Below, in pieces: positions 15,958-25,893 of a DNA stretch of 64,000 bases (position 1 is its first letter; each line of letters starts with the position of its first letter). Under the pieces are notes generated by a model. The model was given only the letters and a program-made list of their open reading frames with translations. It searched no databases and was not told the DNA's origin. A program made the position numbers and the translations under genes. The DNA comes from Aquibaculum sediminis (GTDB lineage: Bacteria; Pseudomonadota; Alphaproteobacteria; Kiloniellales; DSM-21159): NCBI RefSeq assembly GCF_040712085.1, contig NZ_JBFCVK010000006.1, forward strand, positions 186,001 to 250,000, read 5' to 3'.

Positions 15958-16380
15958 TCAGCCGACGATCTCGCACTCGGAGAAGAAGTAGGCGATCTCG
16001 TTGGCGGCATTCTCGGCGCTGTCGGAGCCGTGCACGGAGTTGGCCTCGATGGACTCGGCAAAGTCCTTGCGGATCGTGCCCGCGTCGGCGTTCTCCGGGT
16101 TGGTGGCACCCATCACTTCGCGGTTCTTGGCCACGGCATCCTCGCCTTCCAGCGCCTGCACGACCACCGGGCCGGAGATCATGAAGGACACGAGGTCATT
16201 GAAGAAGGGGCGCTCACGATGCACCGCATAGAAGCCTTCGGCCTGGGCCTTGGTGAGCTGGATGCGCTTCTGCGCCACAACCCGCAGACCGGCGGACTCC
16301 AGGCGATCGATGATCTTGCCGGTGATGTTGCGGCGGGTGGCGTCGGGCTTGATGATCGACAGGGTGCGTTCGATCGCCAT
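15958..16380 (-). CDS. ndk: Nucleoside diphosphate kinase
   Basis: This 140-residue enzyme transfers the gamma-phosphate between nucleoside triphosphates and diphosphates through a phosphohistidine. The phosphorylated His117 lies in NSVHGSDS; Lys11 (IIKPDAT) and the HRERPFF segment complete the site. The length is standard. The start MAIERTLS is chosen over an upstream ATG because GGAGACAACCACC precedes it. Single-gene unit: a strong terminator follows and the ABC-F gene is divergent. Confidence 0.97.
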   Translation of the reverse strand: MAIERTLSIIKPDATRRNITGKIIDRLESAGLRVVAQKRIQLTKAQAEGFYAVHRERPFFNDLVSFMISGPVVVQALEGEDAVAKNREVMGATNPENADAGTIRKDFAESIEANSVHGSDSAENAANEIAYFFSECEIVG

Positions 16381-16527
16381 GGTGGTTGTCTCCTGATTTA
16401 GGGTCAAATTACTCGCAAAAGCGAAATCGCGCGCCTTATAGCGGCGCCGGCGGCAGGCGGCAACCGCACCATAACTTCAATCCGCGCCCCTCTCGCCACC
16501 TCCGGGCTCGGCTGCTATCAAGGCGCC

Positions 16528-18429
16528 ATGCTGCAGATCCAGGATCTCCTCTACCGCGTCGAGGGACGCGTGCTCTTCGAGCGGGCCTCCGCCACCATCA
16601 ACCGAGGCTGGCGCGTGGGCCTCGTTGGCCGCAATGGCACGGGCAAGTCCACGCTGCTCAAGCTTATCGCCGGAGATCTGAGCCCCGACGGCGGCACCGT
16701 GGAGGTGATCGGCCGACAGCGCATCGGCACGGTGGCGCAGGAAGCCCCGGGGGGCGAACGCAGCCTCATCGATACCGTGCTCGCCGCTGACAGCGAGCGC
16801 AGCCAGCTCCTCGAGGAAGCCCAGAGCGCCAGCGAGCCCGCCCGCATCGCCGAGATTCACGAGCGGCTGGCCGAGATCCGTGCCGAGAGCGCGCCGGCGC
16901 GTGCGGCGCGCATCCTCGCCGGCCTGGGTTTCGACGAGGCGGCCCAGCAACGGCCCTGCTCCGCCTTCTCCGGCGGCTGGCGCATGCGCGTTGCCCTGGC
17001 GGCTTTGCTCTTCGTCGAACCGGACTTGCTGCTGCTCGACGAGCCGACCAACCATCTCGACCTGGAGGCGGCGCTCTGGCTCGAAGGGCACCTCGCCACC
17101 TACCCCGGCACCCTGCTGCTGGTCAGTCACGACCGTGACCTGCTCAATCGTGCGGTGGACCGCATCCTCCACCTGGAAGGCGGCAAGCTGACCCTCTATT
17201 CGGGCGGCTACGACATCTTCGAGCGCACACGGCGCGAACGACTGGAACACGAGGCGGCCCAGAATGCCCGGATCGAGGCCCAGCGCCGGCACATCCAGGC
17301 CTTTGTGGACCGCTTCCGCTACAAGGCCAGCAAGGCACGCCAGGCGCAGTCGCGCATCAAGATGCTGGAGAAGCTGCAGCCCAGCGTGACGCTGATCGAG
17401 GATGCCTCGATCACACTGAACTTTCCGAACCCCGAGCCCCTGGCGCCACCCATCCTGCAGCTCGAAAAGGCCGCGGTGGGCTATGCACCGGGCAACCCCG
17501 TGCTGCGGAACCTCAATCTGCGCCTGGACATGGACGACCGCATCGCGCTGCTCGGCGCCAACGGCAACGGCAAGTCGACCCTCGCGCGCCTGCTGGCCGC
17601 GCGCCTCGATCCCCTGGAAGGACGCTGCCACCGGGACCGCAAGCTGCGCGTCGGCTACTTCGCGCAGGACCAGGCCGAGGCCCTCGATCTTTCCCGCTCG
17701 GCCATGGACAACCTGGCCCGCCAGATGCCCGAGGCGACAGCCCAGGCCCTGCGCGACCATCTCGCCCGCTTCGGACTCGGCGGTGACCGCGCGGTGACCA
17801 AGGCGGGCGACCTTTCCGGCGGCGAGAAAGCGCGGCTGCTCTTTGCCATCATCAGCCGCGAGTCGCCGCACCTGCTGATCCTGGACGAGCCGACCAACCA
17901 TCTGGACATCGACGCCCGCGACGCCCTGGTCCAGGCCCTGGGAGCCTACGAAGGCGCCGTCGTGCTGGTCAGCCATGACCCCCGACTGGTGGAACTGGTC
18001 GCCGACCGGCTTTGGCTGGTGCAGGACGGCAAGGTCCAGAGCTTCGACGGCGACATGAACGACTATCGCCAACTGCTCCTGGAACAGCGCCGGGCTGAGC
18101 GACGCGAGGCCCGCAGCGACAAGCCGCGGGACACCACGCCCAACCGCAAGGACCAGCGTCGCGCCGCCGCCGAAGCACGCGCCGCCACCGCAAGCCTGCG
18201 CAAGGCTGCCCGCCAGGCTGAGAAGCGCTTGGAAGCGCTCACCGTCGAGCGGCAGGCAGTGGAGGGGCAACTGGCCGACCCGAAGCTCTACGAAAGCCAG
18301 CCGCAGGCGGTGCCCGAACTGCAAAAGCGCCTGGGCGAGCTGGACAAGGCCATCGCAACGGCCGAAACGGCCTGGCTGGAGGCGGAAGAAGCCATCGAAG
18401 CGGCCATGGCGGAAGCCGGCGCCGCCTGA
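16528..18429 (+). CDS. ABC-F family ATPase (Uup/EttA-like ribosome-associated)
   Basis: This 633-residue protein holds two ABC domains in one chain and has no membrane segments. Domain 1 has Walker A GRNGTGKST (34-42), signature FSGGWRMR and LLLLDEPTNHLD. The ABC-F linker runs over ~235-300 (RRHIQAFVDRFRYKASKARQAQSRIKML). Domain 2 has GANGNGKST and LSGGEKAR. A C-terminal charged coiled coil (~530-630) is typical of Uup-like members that bind DNA or ribosomes. ABC-F proteins act on the ribosome E site or in replication-linked functions. It is divergent from ndk. Confidence 0.93.
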   Translation: MLQIQDLLYRVEGRVLFERASATINRGWRVGLVGRNGTGKSTLLKLIAGDLSPDGGTVEVIGRQRIGTVAQEAPGGERSLIDTVLAADSERSQLLEEAQSASEPARIAEIHERLAEIRAESAPARAARILAGLGFDEAAQQRPCSAFSGGWRMRVALAALLFVEPDLLLLDEPTNHLDLEAALWLEGHLATYPGTLLLVSHDRDLLNRAVDRILHLEGGKLTLYSGGYDIFERTRRERLEHEAAQNARIEAQRRHIQAFVDRFRYKASKARQAQSRIKMLEKLQPSVTLIEDASITLNFPNPEPLAPPILQLEKAAVGYAPGNPVLRNLNLRLDMDDRIALLGANGNGKSTLARLLAARLDPLEGRCHRDRKLRVGYFAQDQAEALDLSRSAMDNLARQMPEATAQALRDHLARFGLGGDRAVTKAGDLSGGEKARLLFAIISRESPHLLILDEPTNHLDIDARDALVQALGAYEGAVVLVSHDPRLVELVADRLWLVQDGKVQSFDGDMNDYRQLLLEQRRAERREARSDKPRDTTPNRKDQRRAAAEARAATASLRKAARQAEKRLEALTVERQAVEGQLADPKLYESQPQAVPELQKRLGELDKAIATAETAWLEAEEAIEAAMAEAGAA

Positions 18430-18536
18430 CCGGCGTTCGGCGCGCGCCACCGGCCGGGTGCTGGACCGCCTGCCCGCGAGCCGCTATCACAAAAGCCAAG
18501 CCCATCGACACACGAGAGAAAGCGAGAGTCTCGCCC

Positions 18537-20123
18537 ATGCGCGATTTCCAGAAGAACGGTCGCTCAGCCCTTTACGCCGGCAGCGCCGCCGTCGCCACCT
18601 CCCACCCGCTGGCTTCCATGGCCGCGGTGGAGATGCTGCGCTCCGGCGGCAATGCGGTCGACGCCGCCCTGACCGCCTGCGCCGTGCTCTGCGTCGTGGA
18701 GCCGCACATGACGGGCATCGGCGGTGACTGCTTCGCACTCTATGCCCCGGCGGGCGCCTCCGAGCCCGTCGCGATCAACGGGTCTGGCCGCGCGGCCTCC
18801 GGCGCCTCGCTCGACTGGTACCGGCAGGAAGGCTTCACCAAGATTCCGGAAGACGGAGCGCACGGCGTGGTCGTTCCGGGGTCGATTGCGGCCTGGTGCC
18901 GTCTGGCCGAAGACCACGGCCGCAAGGACATCGGCGAGATCCTGGCGCCCGCCATCCGCTATGCCGAGGAAGGCTACGTCATCACCCCGCGCGTGGCCTG
19001 GGACTGGGAGAAGCTGGTGCCGCGCCTTGCCAACGACTCGGTGGCCCGCGAGCTGCTGCTGGTGGACGGCAAGGCCCCGGCGCTCGGCACCCGCCACGGC
19101 CAGCCGAAGCTGGGCGCAACACTGCGCCGGATTTCGCTGGAAGGCGCAAAGGGCTTCTACAGCGGCCCAGTGGCCGAGGATCTGGTCGGCCGCCTGCAGG
19201 CCCTGGGCGGCCATCACACCCTGGAGGATTTCGCGGCGGCAAAAGCCGACTACGTGACCCCGGTCTCCACCGACTATCGCGGCTATCGGGTCTATGAGTG
19301 CCCGCCCAACGGCCAGGGCATCATCGCGCTGATGATCCTCAACATCCTCTCCGGCTATGACATGGCCGGCCTGGACGAGGTCACCCGCACGCACCTGATT
19401 GCCGAAGCCACAAAGCAGGGCTATGCCCAGCGCGATGCCTTCATCAGTGACCCGGCCGCCATGTCCGCCACCTCCGAACAGCTGCTCTCCGAAGCAACGG
19501 CAACAGCGTTGCGCGCGCGCATCTCGCCGAAAGAGGCCGCAGACGCGCCGGCCCTGGATATGGGCGGGGCCGAGCACCGCGACACCATCTGCCTGTCCGT
19601 GGTCGACGAGGACGGCAACGCCATCTCCTTCATCAACTCCCTGTTCCACGGTTTCGGAAGCTGCGTCATCGGCCCGGAGTCCGGTGTGGTGCTGAACAAC
19701 CGCGCTTCCTCTTTCCGCCTTGAGCCGGGACACATCAATGCGTTCGCCCCCGGCAAACGGCCGATGCACACGATCATCCCCGGAATGGTCATGCAGAATG
19801 GGGAAGCCATGCTGCCCTTCGGGGTGATGGGCGGGCACTACCAGGCCAGCGGCCATGCCGCTTTCCTCACCTCGCTGCTCGACGAGGACATGAACCTGCA
19901 GACCGCCATCGACCGTCCGCGCAGTTTCGCCCACGACGGCGTTCTGGCGCTGGAGACCGGGTTCACGGAAGCCCAGGCCGAGGCTCTGCGGGCCCTGGGC
20001 CACAAGGTCAACTTTGTCGACAGCCCCCATGGCGGCGCCCAGGCCATCCGCATCGACCGGGAGCGCGGCGCCCTGATCGCTGCATCCGATCCACGCAAGG
20101 ACGGCTGCGCGCTCGGCTGGTAA
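18537..20123 (+). CDS. ggt: Gamma-glutamyltransferase family protein
   Basis: This 528-residue Ntn hydrolase is predicted to self-cleave before Thr350 (HRDTICLSVVDEDGN) to create the N-terminal nucleophile of the small subunit. Family opening MAAVEMLRSGGNAVDAA and the glycine-rich MLPFGVMGGHYQASGHA region near the end are present. No signal peptide is seen, so it is probably cytoplasmic, unlike periplasmic GGT; members of this subgroup include gamma-glutamyl and cephalosporin-acylase-like hydrolases. It is a single gene ended by a hairpin at 20149-20185. Confidence 0.9.
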   Translation: MRDFQKNGRSALYAGSAAVATSHPLASMAAVEMLRSGGNAVDAALTACAVLCVVEPHMTGIGGDCFALYAPAGASEPVAINGSGRAASGASLDWYRQEGFTKIPEDGAHGVVVPGSIAAWCRLAEDHGRKDIGEILAPAIRYAEEGYVITPRVAWDWEKLVPRLANDSVARELLLVDGKAPALGTRHGQPKLGATLRRISLEGAKGFYSGPVAEDLVGRLQALGGHHTLEDFAAAKADYVTPVSTDYRGYRVYECPPNGQGIIALMILNILSGYDMAGLDEVTRTHLIAEATKQGYAQRDAFISDPAAMSATSEQLLSEATATALRARISPKEAADAPALDMGGAEHRDTICLSVVDEDGNAISFINSLFHGFGSCVIGPESGVVLNNRASSFRLEPGHINAFAPGKRPMHTIIPGMVMQNGEAMLPFGVMGGHYQASGHAAFLTSLLDEDMNLQTAIDRPRSFAHDGVLALETGFTEAQAEALRALGHKVNFVDSPHGGAQAIRIDRERGALIAASDPRKDGCALGW

Positions 20124-20148
20124 GCGCAATTTAGGCTCCTTCACTTAC

Positions 20149-20185
20149 AGCCGCAGGGAGCTGGCGTTCCCTGCGGCTGTTGCTT
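20149..20185 (+). terminator. Hairpin terminator after the gamma-glutamyltransferase gene
   Basis: AGCCGCAGGGA (20149-20159) and TCCCTGCGGCT (20168-20178) are perfect inverted arms of 11 bases with an 8-base loop, 25 bases after the stop. GTTGCTTTA follows, a weak U-tract. The next ~180 bases up to soxB hold only control sequence with no feature I could name. Confidence 0.7.
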
Positions 20186-20361
20186 TACAAGGCTTTGCGT
20201 CTTTTTGAGTGATGTCGCGTCTTTGCGTCCCAGGCGTCGCCCCGTGATTGTTGCCGCCGGGTGAAAGTGCCTAGCCTGCACTGCAGTCGGTAAAGCGGAT
20301 CCAGGGGTGCGCCCGAGTACTCCTCCGCTTCAGCCGGAAGGCAAATCACAGCGGCGCAAGC

Positions 20362-21615
20362 ATGACCCATTATTCCATATTCAGCCTGGTGAAGGGTGCC
20401 CTCTGCGGCCCCGGCGCCTGGTCGCCTGTCTGGCGCGAACCGGAGCCGAAAGCCGAGTACGACGTGGTGATCGTCGGCGCCGGCGGACATGGTCTCGCCA
20501 CCGCCTACTACCTGGCCAAGGAGCACGGCATCACCAATGTCGCCGTGCTGGAGAAGGGCTACCTGGGCGGCGGCAACACCGGCCGCAACACCACCATCGT
20601 GCGCTCGAACTATCTCCTGGACGGCAACGCACACCTTTACGAGTGTTCGATGAAGCTCTGGGAGAACCTGAGCCAGGACCTGAACTACAATGTCATGTTC
20701 AGCCAGCGCGGCGTGCTCAATCTGGCGCACAACGACGCCCAGATGGATGCCTTCCGCCGCCGCGGCAACTCAATGCGCCTGAACGGCATCGATGCGGAGC
20801 TGCTCGACCGCGACGGCGTGCGGGCCATGGTGCCCCACATCAACTTCGAGGATGCGCGCTTTCCCATCTACGGCGGCCTGCTGCAGCCGCGCGGCGGCAC
20901 CGCACGCCATGACGCCGTTGCCTGGGGCTTCGCCCGGGCCGCCGACACCCGCGGCATCGACATCATCCAGAACTGCGAGGTAACCGGTATCCGCCGCGAG
21001 GGCAACCGCGTCACAGGCGTCGAGACCAGCCGCGGCTTCATCGGCGCGAAGAAGATCGGCATCGCGGTGGCGGGAAATTCCTCGCGGCTTGCGGCCATGG
21101 CCGGGCTGCGCCTGCCCATGGAGAGTCACCTGCTGCAGGCCTTCGTCTCTGAGGCCCTAAAGCCGGTGATCGACACCGTCGTGACCTACGGCGCCCATCA
21201 CTTCTATGTCAGCCAGTCCGACAAGGGCAGTCTCGTCTTCGGCGGCGACCTGGACGGCTACAACTCCTATGCCCAGCGCGGCAACCTGCCGGTGGTGGAG
21301 GACGTGATCACCGCCGGGCTATCGCTCTTCCCCAACCTGTCGCGCATCAAGCTGCTGCGCCACTGGGGCGGCGTGATGGACATGTCCATGGATGGCAGCC
21401 CCATCATCGGGAAGCTGCCGGTCGAAGGACTCTACCTGAACGGCGGCTGGTGCTACGGCGGCTTCAAGGCCACGCCGGGCTCCGGCTGGGTCTTTGCCCA
21501 CACCATCGCCAACGACCAGCCCCATCCGATCAACGAGCCCCTCAGCCTCGAGCGTTTCGAGACGGGCGCGGTGCTCGACGAAAAAGGCGCCGGCCCGGTG
21601 CCGGGCCATCACTGA
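20362..21615 (+). CDS. soxB: Sarcosine oxidase beta subunit
   Basis: This 417-residue FAD/FMN subunit of heterotetrameric sarcosine oxidase demethylates sarcosine to glycine, with formaldehyde passed to tetrahydrofolate. The dinucleotide motif VVIVGAGGHGLATAYYL starts near residue 35. His183 in GGTARHDAVAWGFARAA corresponds by context to the histidine that carries covalent FMN in characterised enzymes (inference). The DMSMDGSPIIG segment near the C terminus is typical. It opens the soxBDAG operon. The ~180 bases upstream show no glycine-riboswitch core that I could recognise. Confidence 0.95.
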   Translation: MTHYSIFSLVKGALCGPGAWSPVWREPEPKAEYDVVIVGAGGHGLATAYYLAKEHGITNVAVLEKGYLGGGNTGRNTTIVRSNYLLDGNAHLYECSMKLWENLSQDLNYNVMFSQRGVLNLAHNDAQMDAFRRRGNSMRLNGIDAELLDRDGVRAMVPHINFEDARFPIYGGLLQPRGGTARHDAVAWGFARAADTRGIDIIQNCEVTGIRREGNRVTGVETSRGFIGAKKIGIAVAGNSSRLAAMAGLRLPMESHLLQAFVSEALKPVIDTVVTYGAHHFYVSQSDKGSLVFGGDLDGYNSYAQRGNLPVVEDVITAGLSLFPNLSRIKLLRHWGGVMDMSMDGSPIIGKLPVEGLYLNGGWCYGGFKATPGSGWVFAHTIANDQPHPINEPLSLERFETGAVLDEKGAGPVPGHH

Positions 21616-21627
21616 GGCAAGTATAGC

Positions 21628-21918
21628 ATGCGACTTCCCTGTCCCTGGTGCGGAGACCGCGACCTCAACGAATTCGGCTATGGCGGCGATGCCACGCTGC
21701 AGCGCCCTGCCGACGATGCGCCGATGAAGGAATGGGTCGATTACGTCTTCTTCCGCGACAACCCCCGCGGCAGCCACCGCGAGCACTGGCAGCACATCCA
21801 GGGTTGCCGTGCCTGGATCGTCGTCGAGCGCGATACCTTGACCCACGAGATCACCGGAAGCTGGCCGGCCAATGAGATGGTCGCCACCGCCCCTGCGAAG
21901 GCCGAGGTGACATCATGA
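21628..21918 (+). CDS. soxD: Sarcosine oxidase delta subunit
   Basis: This 96-residue zinc subunit has ligands visible as Cys5 and Cys8 (CPWCGDR) and, further on, HWQHIQGCRAW. It stabilises the tetramer. It starts 12 bases after soxB and overlaps the soxA start by four bases. Confidence 0.95.
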   Translation: MRLPCPWCGDRDLNEFGYGGDATLQRPADDAPMKEWVDYVFFRDNPRGSHREHWQHIQGCRAWIVVERDTLTHEITGSWPANEMVATAPAKAEVTS

Positions 21919-24914
21919 GCGCGGCCAAGGCGAACAAGTCACAGCGTCACCGCTCTGCTGACGGCGGGCGCATCGACCGCGGCACGCCGCTCTCCTTCCG
22001 CTTCGACGGGCAGTCCTATCAGGGCTATGCCGGCGATACGCTGGCCTCGGCCCTGCTGGCCAACGGCGTCACGCTGGTGGGACGCAGCTTCAAGTACCAC
22101 CGCCCGCGCGGCATCCTCTCCGCCGGGGTCGAGGAGCCCAACGCCCTGGTCCAGCTGCGCAGCAGCGCCCGCCACGAGCCGAACGTGCGCGCCACCGTGG
22201 CCGAGCTCTATGACGGCCTGGAAGCGACCAGCCAGAACCGCTGGCCGTCGCTGACCTTCGATGTCAGCTCGATCAACAACGCCTTCTCCGCCTTCCTGGG
22301 TGCCGGCTTCTACTACAAGACCTTCATGGGCCCGACCCGGGGCGCCTGGCATTTTTATGAGCGCATCATCCGCAAGGCCGCCGGCCTCGGCACCGCGCCG
22401 ACGCTTCCGGACCCGGACCGCTATGAGAAGGCCCATGCCCACTGTGACCTCCTGATCGTAGGCGGCGGTGCCGCCGGTCTCGCCGCCGCACTGGCGGCGG
22501 GGCGCAGCGGCGCCCGGGTCTTCCTGGTCGAGCAGGACAACGAGCTGGGCGGCGCCCTGCTGGGCGAGGCGGCCGGCGCAAGGCTCGAATGGGCCACGGC
22601 CGCCGCCGGCGAACTGGCCAGCCTGCCAAACGTGCGCATCCTCACCCGCACCACGGCCTTCGGCTTCTACGATCACGGTGTTCTGGGGCTGGTGGAGCGG
22701 GTGGCCGACCACCTGCCGCAGCCGGGTGCGCATCAGCCGCGCCAGCGCCTCTGGACCCTGCGGACCAAGCAGGTGGTCATCGCCGCCGGCGCCCATGAGC
22801 GCCCGCTGGTGTTCGGCGACAACGATATTCCCGGTGTGATGCTGGCCGGCGCGGTACGGCGCTACCTGCATCGTTGGGCCGTGACGCCCGGGGAGCGGGC
22901 CACAGTCTTCGCCAACCACGACGAGGCCTATCGCACGGCCCTGGATCTGGCCGATGCCGGCATTGCGGTGGCTGCCGTGGTGGATCCTCGCCCGGTGCCG
23001 GGCGGCGACCTGCTGCGGGCCCTGGCGGAACGGGGCATCGAGCATCTGGGCAATCACGTGGTGGTTCGCGCCCGCGGCGGCCGCCATCTGCTCGGCGCCG
23101 AGGTGGCCGCGCTGGATGCCGACGCCAAGCCCAGTGAGCCCACCCGCTTCATTCCGAGCGACCTGCTGGCCATGTCGGGTGGCTGGAACCCGGCGGTGCA
23201 GTTGCACGCCCAGTCCGGCGGCAAGCCGCAGTGGGACTCCCGCCTCTTCACCTTCGTTCCCGGCACCTCCAAGCAGGCCGAGCGCTCCGCCGGTGCCGCC
23301 GCCGGCCACATGACCCTGGCGTCCGCGCTTGCCGACGGCGTCAGTGCCGCCGGTGCAGCCCTCGAGGCGCTGGGACACACGCCCAAGCCGATCGACCTGC
23401 CGGCCGTCGAACCGGAGGCCGAAGCGGTGCCGGCGCCGCTGTGGGAGGTCTACACCCGCAAGGGCAAGCGCTTCGTCGACTTCCAGCACGACGTCACGGC
23501 CAAGGACCTGGATCAGGCGGTGCGCGAAGGCTATCGCGCACCCGAGCACGCAAAGCGCTACACCACGCTGGGCATGGCCACCGACCAGGGCAAGACGGCC
23601 AACGTCAATGCCCTGGAAGTGCTGGCCCGGGCCCGCGGCGAGGCGCGGGAGAAGCTGGCGCAGACCACCTTCCGTCCGCCCTATACCCCGGTCAGCCTGG
23701 GCGCCTTCGGCGGCCGCGATGTGCTGCGCCACTACCACCCGATCCGGCGCACGCCCATGCATGTCTGGCACGAGGCACAGGGTGCCGTGATGGTGGAAAC
23801 CGGCCTGTGGATGCGGCCGCGTTACTACCCCCGCGGAAACGAGACGCTGTTCGAGGCGATGAACCGCGAAACGAAGCACGTGCGCGAGAAGGTCGGCATG
23901 GTCGATGTCTCGACCCTGGGCAAGATCGACGTGCAGGGTCCCGATGCCGGTGAATTCCTCAACCGCATCTATGCCAACGGCTTCAAGAAGCTGCCCGTGG
24001 GCAAGGCCCGCTACGGCGTGATGCTGCGTGAGGACGGCATGGTCTTCGATGACGGCACCTGCTCGCGCCTGTCGGAAAACCACTATCTGGTGACCACGAC
24101 CACGGCCAATGCGGCGCGGATCCTCAGCCACATGGAGTATCACCTCCAGACCAACTGGCCGGACCTGCGGGTACACGTGGCCTCGGTCACCGACCAGATC
24201 GCCGCCATGGCGATCGCCGGGCCGCAATCGCGCGCAGTGCTGCAGAAAGCGGTGGAAGGCGCCGACGTCTCCAGCGAGGCCCTGCCCTTCATGGGTGTGG
24301 TGCATGCCCGCATCGCCGGCAAGCCGGTGATCATCTTCCGCATCTCCTTCTCCGGCGAACTGGCCTACGAGGTCGCGGCCGGTGCCGATCACGGCTTGGC
24401 GGTCTGGGAAGCCCTGATGGAGGCCGGACAGGAATCCGAGATTATTGCCTATGGCACAGAAGCCATGGCGGTGATGCGCATCGAGAAGGGCCATGCCGCC
24501 GGACCGGAACTCAGCGGCCAGACCACCGCGGCCGACCTGGGGCTGGGCAAGCTCTGCTCCACCAAGAAGCCCTACATCGGCCACCGCCTGAAGGAACGCC
24601 CGGCCACCGCCGATCCACATCGTCCTGCCTTGGTGGGGCTGGTCTCTATCGAGGACAACAAGCGCATTCCCGGCGGCGCCCAACTGGTCGAAGACCCGCA
24701 GGCAAAGGCCCCCGTGCCGATGCTGGGCTATGCCACCAGCCCGACCTACTCCATCACGCTTAACAAGAACATCGCGCTGGGCTTGCTGAAGGACGGCGCC
24801 GAGCGGATGGGAACGACGCTCTACGCCACCAATCCGCTGAACAACACCACCGTCAAGGTGGAGGTGGTCTCTCCCCACTTCTTCGATCCCGAAGGAAAGC
24901 GCCTGCATGCCTGA
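21915..24914 (+). CDS. soxA: Sarcosine oxidase alpha subunit
   Basis: This 999-residue subunit binds NAD and folate. The N-terminal ~110 residues form the ferredoxin-like domain without cluster (YAGDTLASALLANG, SFKYHRPRGI). The NAD-binding core has LLIVGGGAAGLAAALAAG (~178-195) and a second ATVFANHDEAYRTALDLADAG region. The C-terminal ~400 residues are a GcvT-like aminomethyl-folate domain (FEAMNRETKHVREKVGMVD onward) where formaldehyde is captured as 5,10-methylene-tetrahydrofolate. Full family length. Confidence 0.96.
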   Translation: MSAAKANKSQRHRSADGGRIDRGTPLSFRFDGQSYQGYAGDTLASALLANGVTLVGRSFKYHRPRGILSAGVEEPNALVQLRSSARHEPNVRATVAELYDGLEATSQNRWPSLTFDVSSINNAFSAFLGAGFYYKTFMGPTRGAWHFYERIIRKAAGLGTAPTLPDPDRYEKAHAHCDLLIVGGGAAGLAAALAAGRSGARVFLVEQDNELGGALLGEAAGARLEWATAAAGELASLPNVRILTRTTAFGFYDHGVLGLVERVADHLPQPGAHQPRQRLWTLRTKQVVIAAGAHERPLVFGDNDIPGVMLAGAVRRYLHRWAVTPGERATVFANHDEAYRTALDLADAGIAVAAVVDPRPVPGGDLLRALAERGIEHLGNHVVVRARGGRHLLGAEVAALDADAKPSEPTRFIPSDLLAMSGGWNPAVQLHAQSGGKPQWDSRLFTFVPGTSKQAERSAGAAAGHMTLASALADGVSAAGAALEALGHTPKPIDLPAVEPEAEAVPAPLWEVYTRKGKRFVDFQHDVTAKDLDQAVREGYRAPEHAKRYTTLGMATDQGKTANVNALEVLARARGEAREKLAQTTFRPPYTPVSLGAFGGRDVLRHYHPIRRTPMHVWHEAQGAVMVETGLWMRPRYYPRGNETLFEAMNRETKHVREKVGMVDVSTLGKIDVQGPDAGEFLNRIYANGFKKLPVGKARYGVMLREDGMVFDDGTCSRLSENHYLVTTTTANAARILSHMEYHLQTNWPDLRVHVASVTDQIAAMAIAGPQSRAVLQKAVEGADVSSEALPFMGVVHARIAGKPVIIFRISFSGELAYEVAAGADHGLAVWEALMEAGQESEIIAYGTEAMAVMRIEKGHAAGPELSGQTTAADLGLGKLCSTKKPYIGHRLKERPATADPHRPALVGLVSIEDNKRIPGGAQLVEDPQAKAPVPMLGYATSPTYSITLNKNIALGLLKDGAERMGTTLYATNPLNNTTVKVEVVSPHFFDPEGKRLHA

Positions 24915-25518
24915 GCGTTTGTCCGCCCTCGAGGGCGCCTATCACCCCGGCCTTCACGGCACCACCGACCCGGCAGCGGCCCGCCTGTTCCTGAGCGAGC
25001 GGCGCGGCCTCTCGGTGGCGCTTGTGTCCTGCTTCCCGGAAGACCGGGAGGCCGTGGCTTCTGCGGTGCAGGAACTGCTGGGCCTGGCGCTGCCGGCTCC
25101 CAGCCGCGCGCATGAGAACGAGGCCGGCGCCCTACTCTGGCAGGGGCCCGACCGCTGGCTGGTGGTCATGCCGGAGGAAAAGCAGCCCGATCTGGTCCAG
25201 ACATTGCGCGACAGCTTGGCCGATCGTCCGGCGGTGGCCGTGGCCGACATCAACCACGCCCGTTGCGTCATCCGCATTGCCGGTGCAGAGGCGCGCAATC
25301 TGCTGGCCAAGGGCTGTGGCCTGGACCTGGTTCCAGAGTCCTTCCCCGCGGGGCACTGCGCCCTCACCCGCTTCGGTCATCAGGCTGTGACGCTCCACGC
25401 CCGCGGGGCCGAGGAGATCGACCTCTATGTCACGCGCAGCTTCGCGCTGGCGCTCTGGGAAGAGTTGCTGGATCTGGGCGCGGAGTACGGTCTCCGGGTG
25501 GAAGAACCGCGTCGCTGA
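24907..25518 (+). CDS. soxG: Sarcosine oxidase gamma subunit
   Basis: This 203-residue gamma subunit has the folate-domain-like fold (DINHARCVIRIAGAEARNLLAKGCGLDL in the middle, YVTRSFALALWEELLD near the end). It overlaps soxA by eight bases and closes the operon. No glyA, folD or purU gene is next to it, so folate recycling enzymes are elsewhere. Confidence 0.94.
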   Translation: MPERLSALEGAYHPGLHGTTDPAAARLFLSERRGLSVALVSCFPEDREAVASAVQELLGLALPAPSRAHENEAGALLWQGPDRWLVVMPEEKQPDLVQTLRDSLADRPAVAVADINHARCVIRIAGAEARNLLAKGCGLDLVPESFPAGHCALTRFGHQAVTLHARGAEEIDLYVTRSFALALWEELLDLGAEYGLRVEEPRR

Positions 25519-25525
25519 GGTTATA

Positions 25526-25560
25526 GGCGCCCGCCGCCGGTAATATCAGGCGGCGGCGCC
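25526..25560. terminator. GC-rich hairpin between soxG and a convergent small gene
   Basis: GGCGCCCGCCGCC (25526-25538) and GGCGGCGGCGCC (25549-25560) form an inverted repeat with a one-base bulge, starting 7 bases after the soxG stop. The right arm runs into the end of the convergent gene. There is no clear U-tract on either strand, so termination strength is uncertain. Confidence 0.45.
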
Positions 25561-25821
25561 CGGCTGCGCAAGCTCGCGCTCAGCCTGGCAGGCACGCCGG
25601 AACAGCCAAACCCCGGACAGAGCCGCCAGCGCCAATGCGATGACGCCGCCGGCCATGGCGAAGCTCTCGGACAGATGTAGAAGCCCTACGATGGCCCAAT
25701 CGAGGCCGAAACCAAGCGCCAGCACCGCATCGAACATGATGATGCCTGCGCAGAACGCGGCAAACATCGCACTGACAGTCGGGCGGGTGGCAGTCTGGGA
25801 TGTCGGCAGGGTAGCCTTCAC
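25546..25821 (-). CDS. Small two-helix membrane protein, unknown function
   Basis: This ~91-residue protein has two hydrophobic segments, FAAFCAGIIMFDAVLALGFGL and FAMAGGVIALALAALSGVWLF, followed by an RRACQAERELAQPG tail. I do not recognise a family. The GTG at 25821 is chosen because GGAGAGACGACC precedes it; a TTG further up is less likely. It converges on soxG. Confidence 0.55.
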   Translation of the reverse strand: MKATLPTSQTATRPTVSAMFAAFCAGIIMFDAVLALGFGLDWAIVGLLHLSESFAMAGGVIALALAALSGVWLFRRACQAERELAQPGAAA

Positions 25822-25893
25822 GGTCGTCTCTCCATTCTGGATCGGCTCATTCAGGTTCAACTGAATTCAGTCAGAGCCGAAACGCTAAAAAAG

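Noticed and set aside
16477..18450. Minus-strand open frame of ~650 codons opposite the ABC-F gene
   Set aside because: It is a shadow of the ABC-F gene, whose motifs on the plus strand are unambiguous.
20186..20361. Possible glycine riboswitch upstream of soxB
   Set aside because: The conserved glycine aptamer core segments are not visible; only ordinary leader sequence is seen.
21939..24908. Minus-strand open frame of almost 1000 codons opposite soxA
   Set aside because: soxA has full-length family match on the plus strand; the antisense product is His/Arg/Gly-rich without domains.
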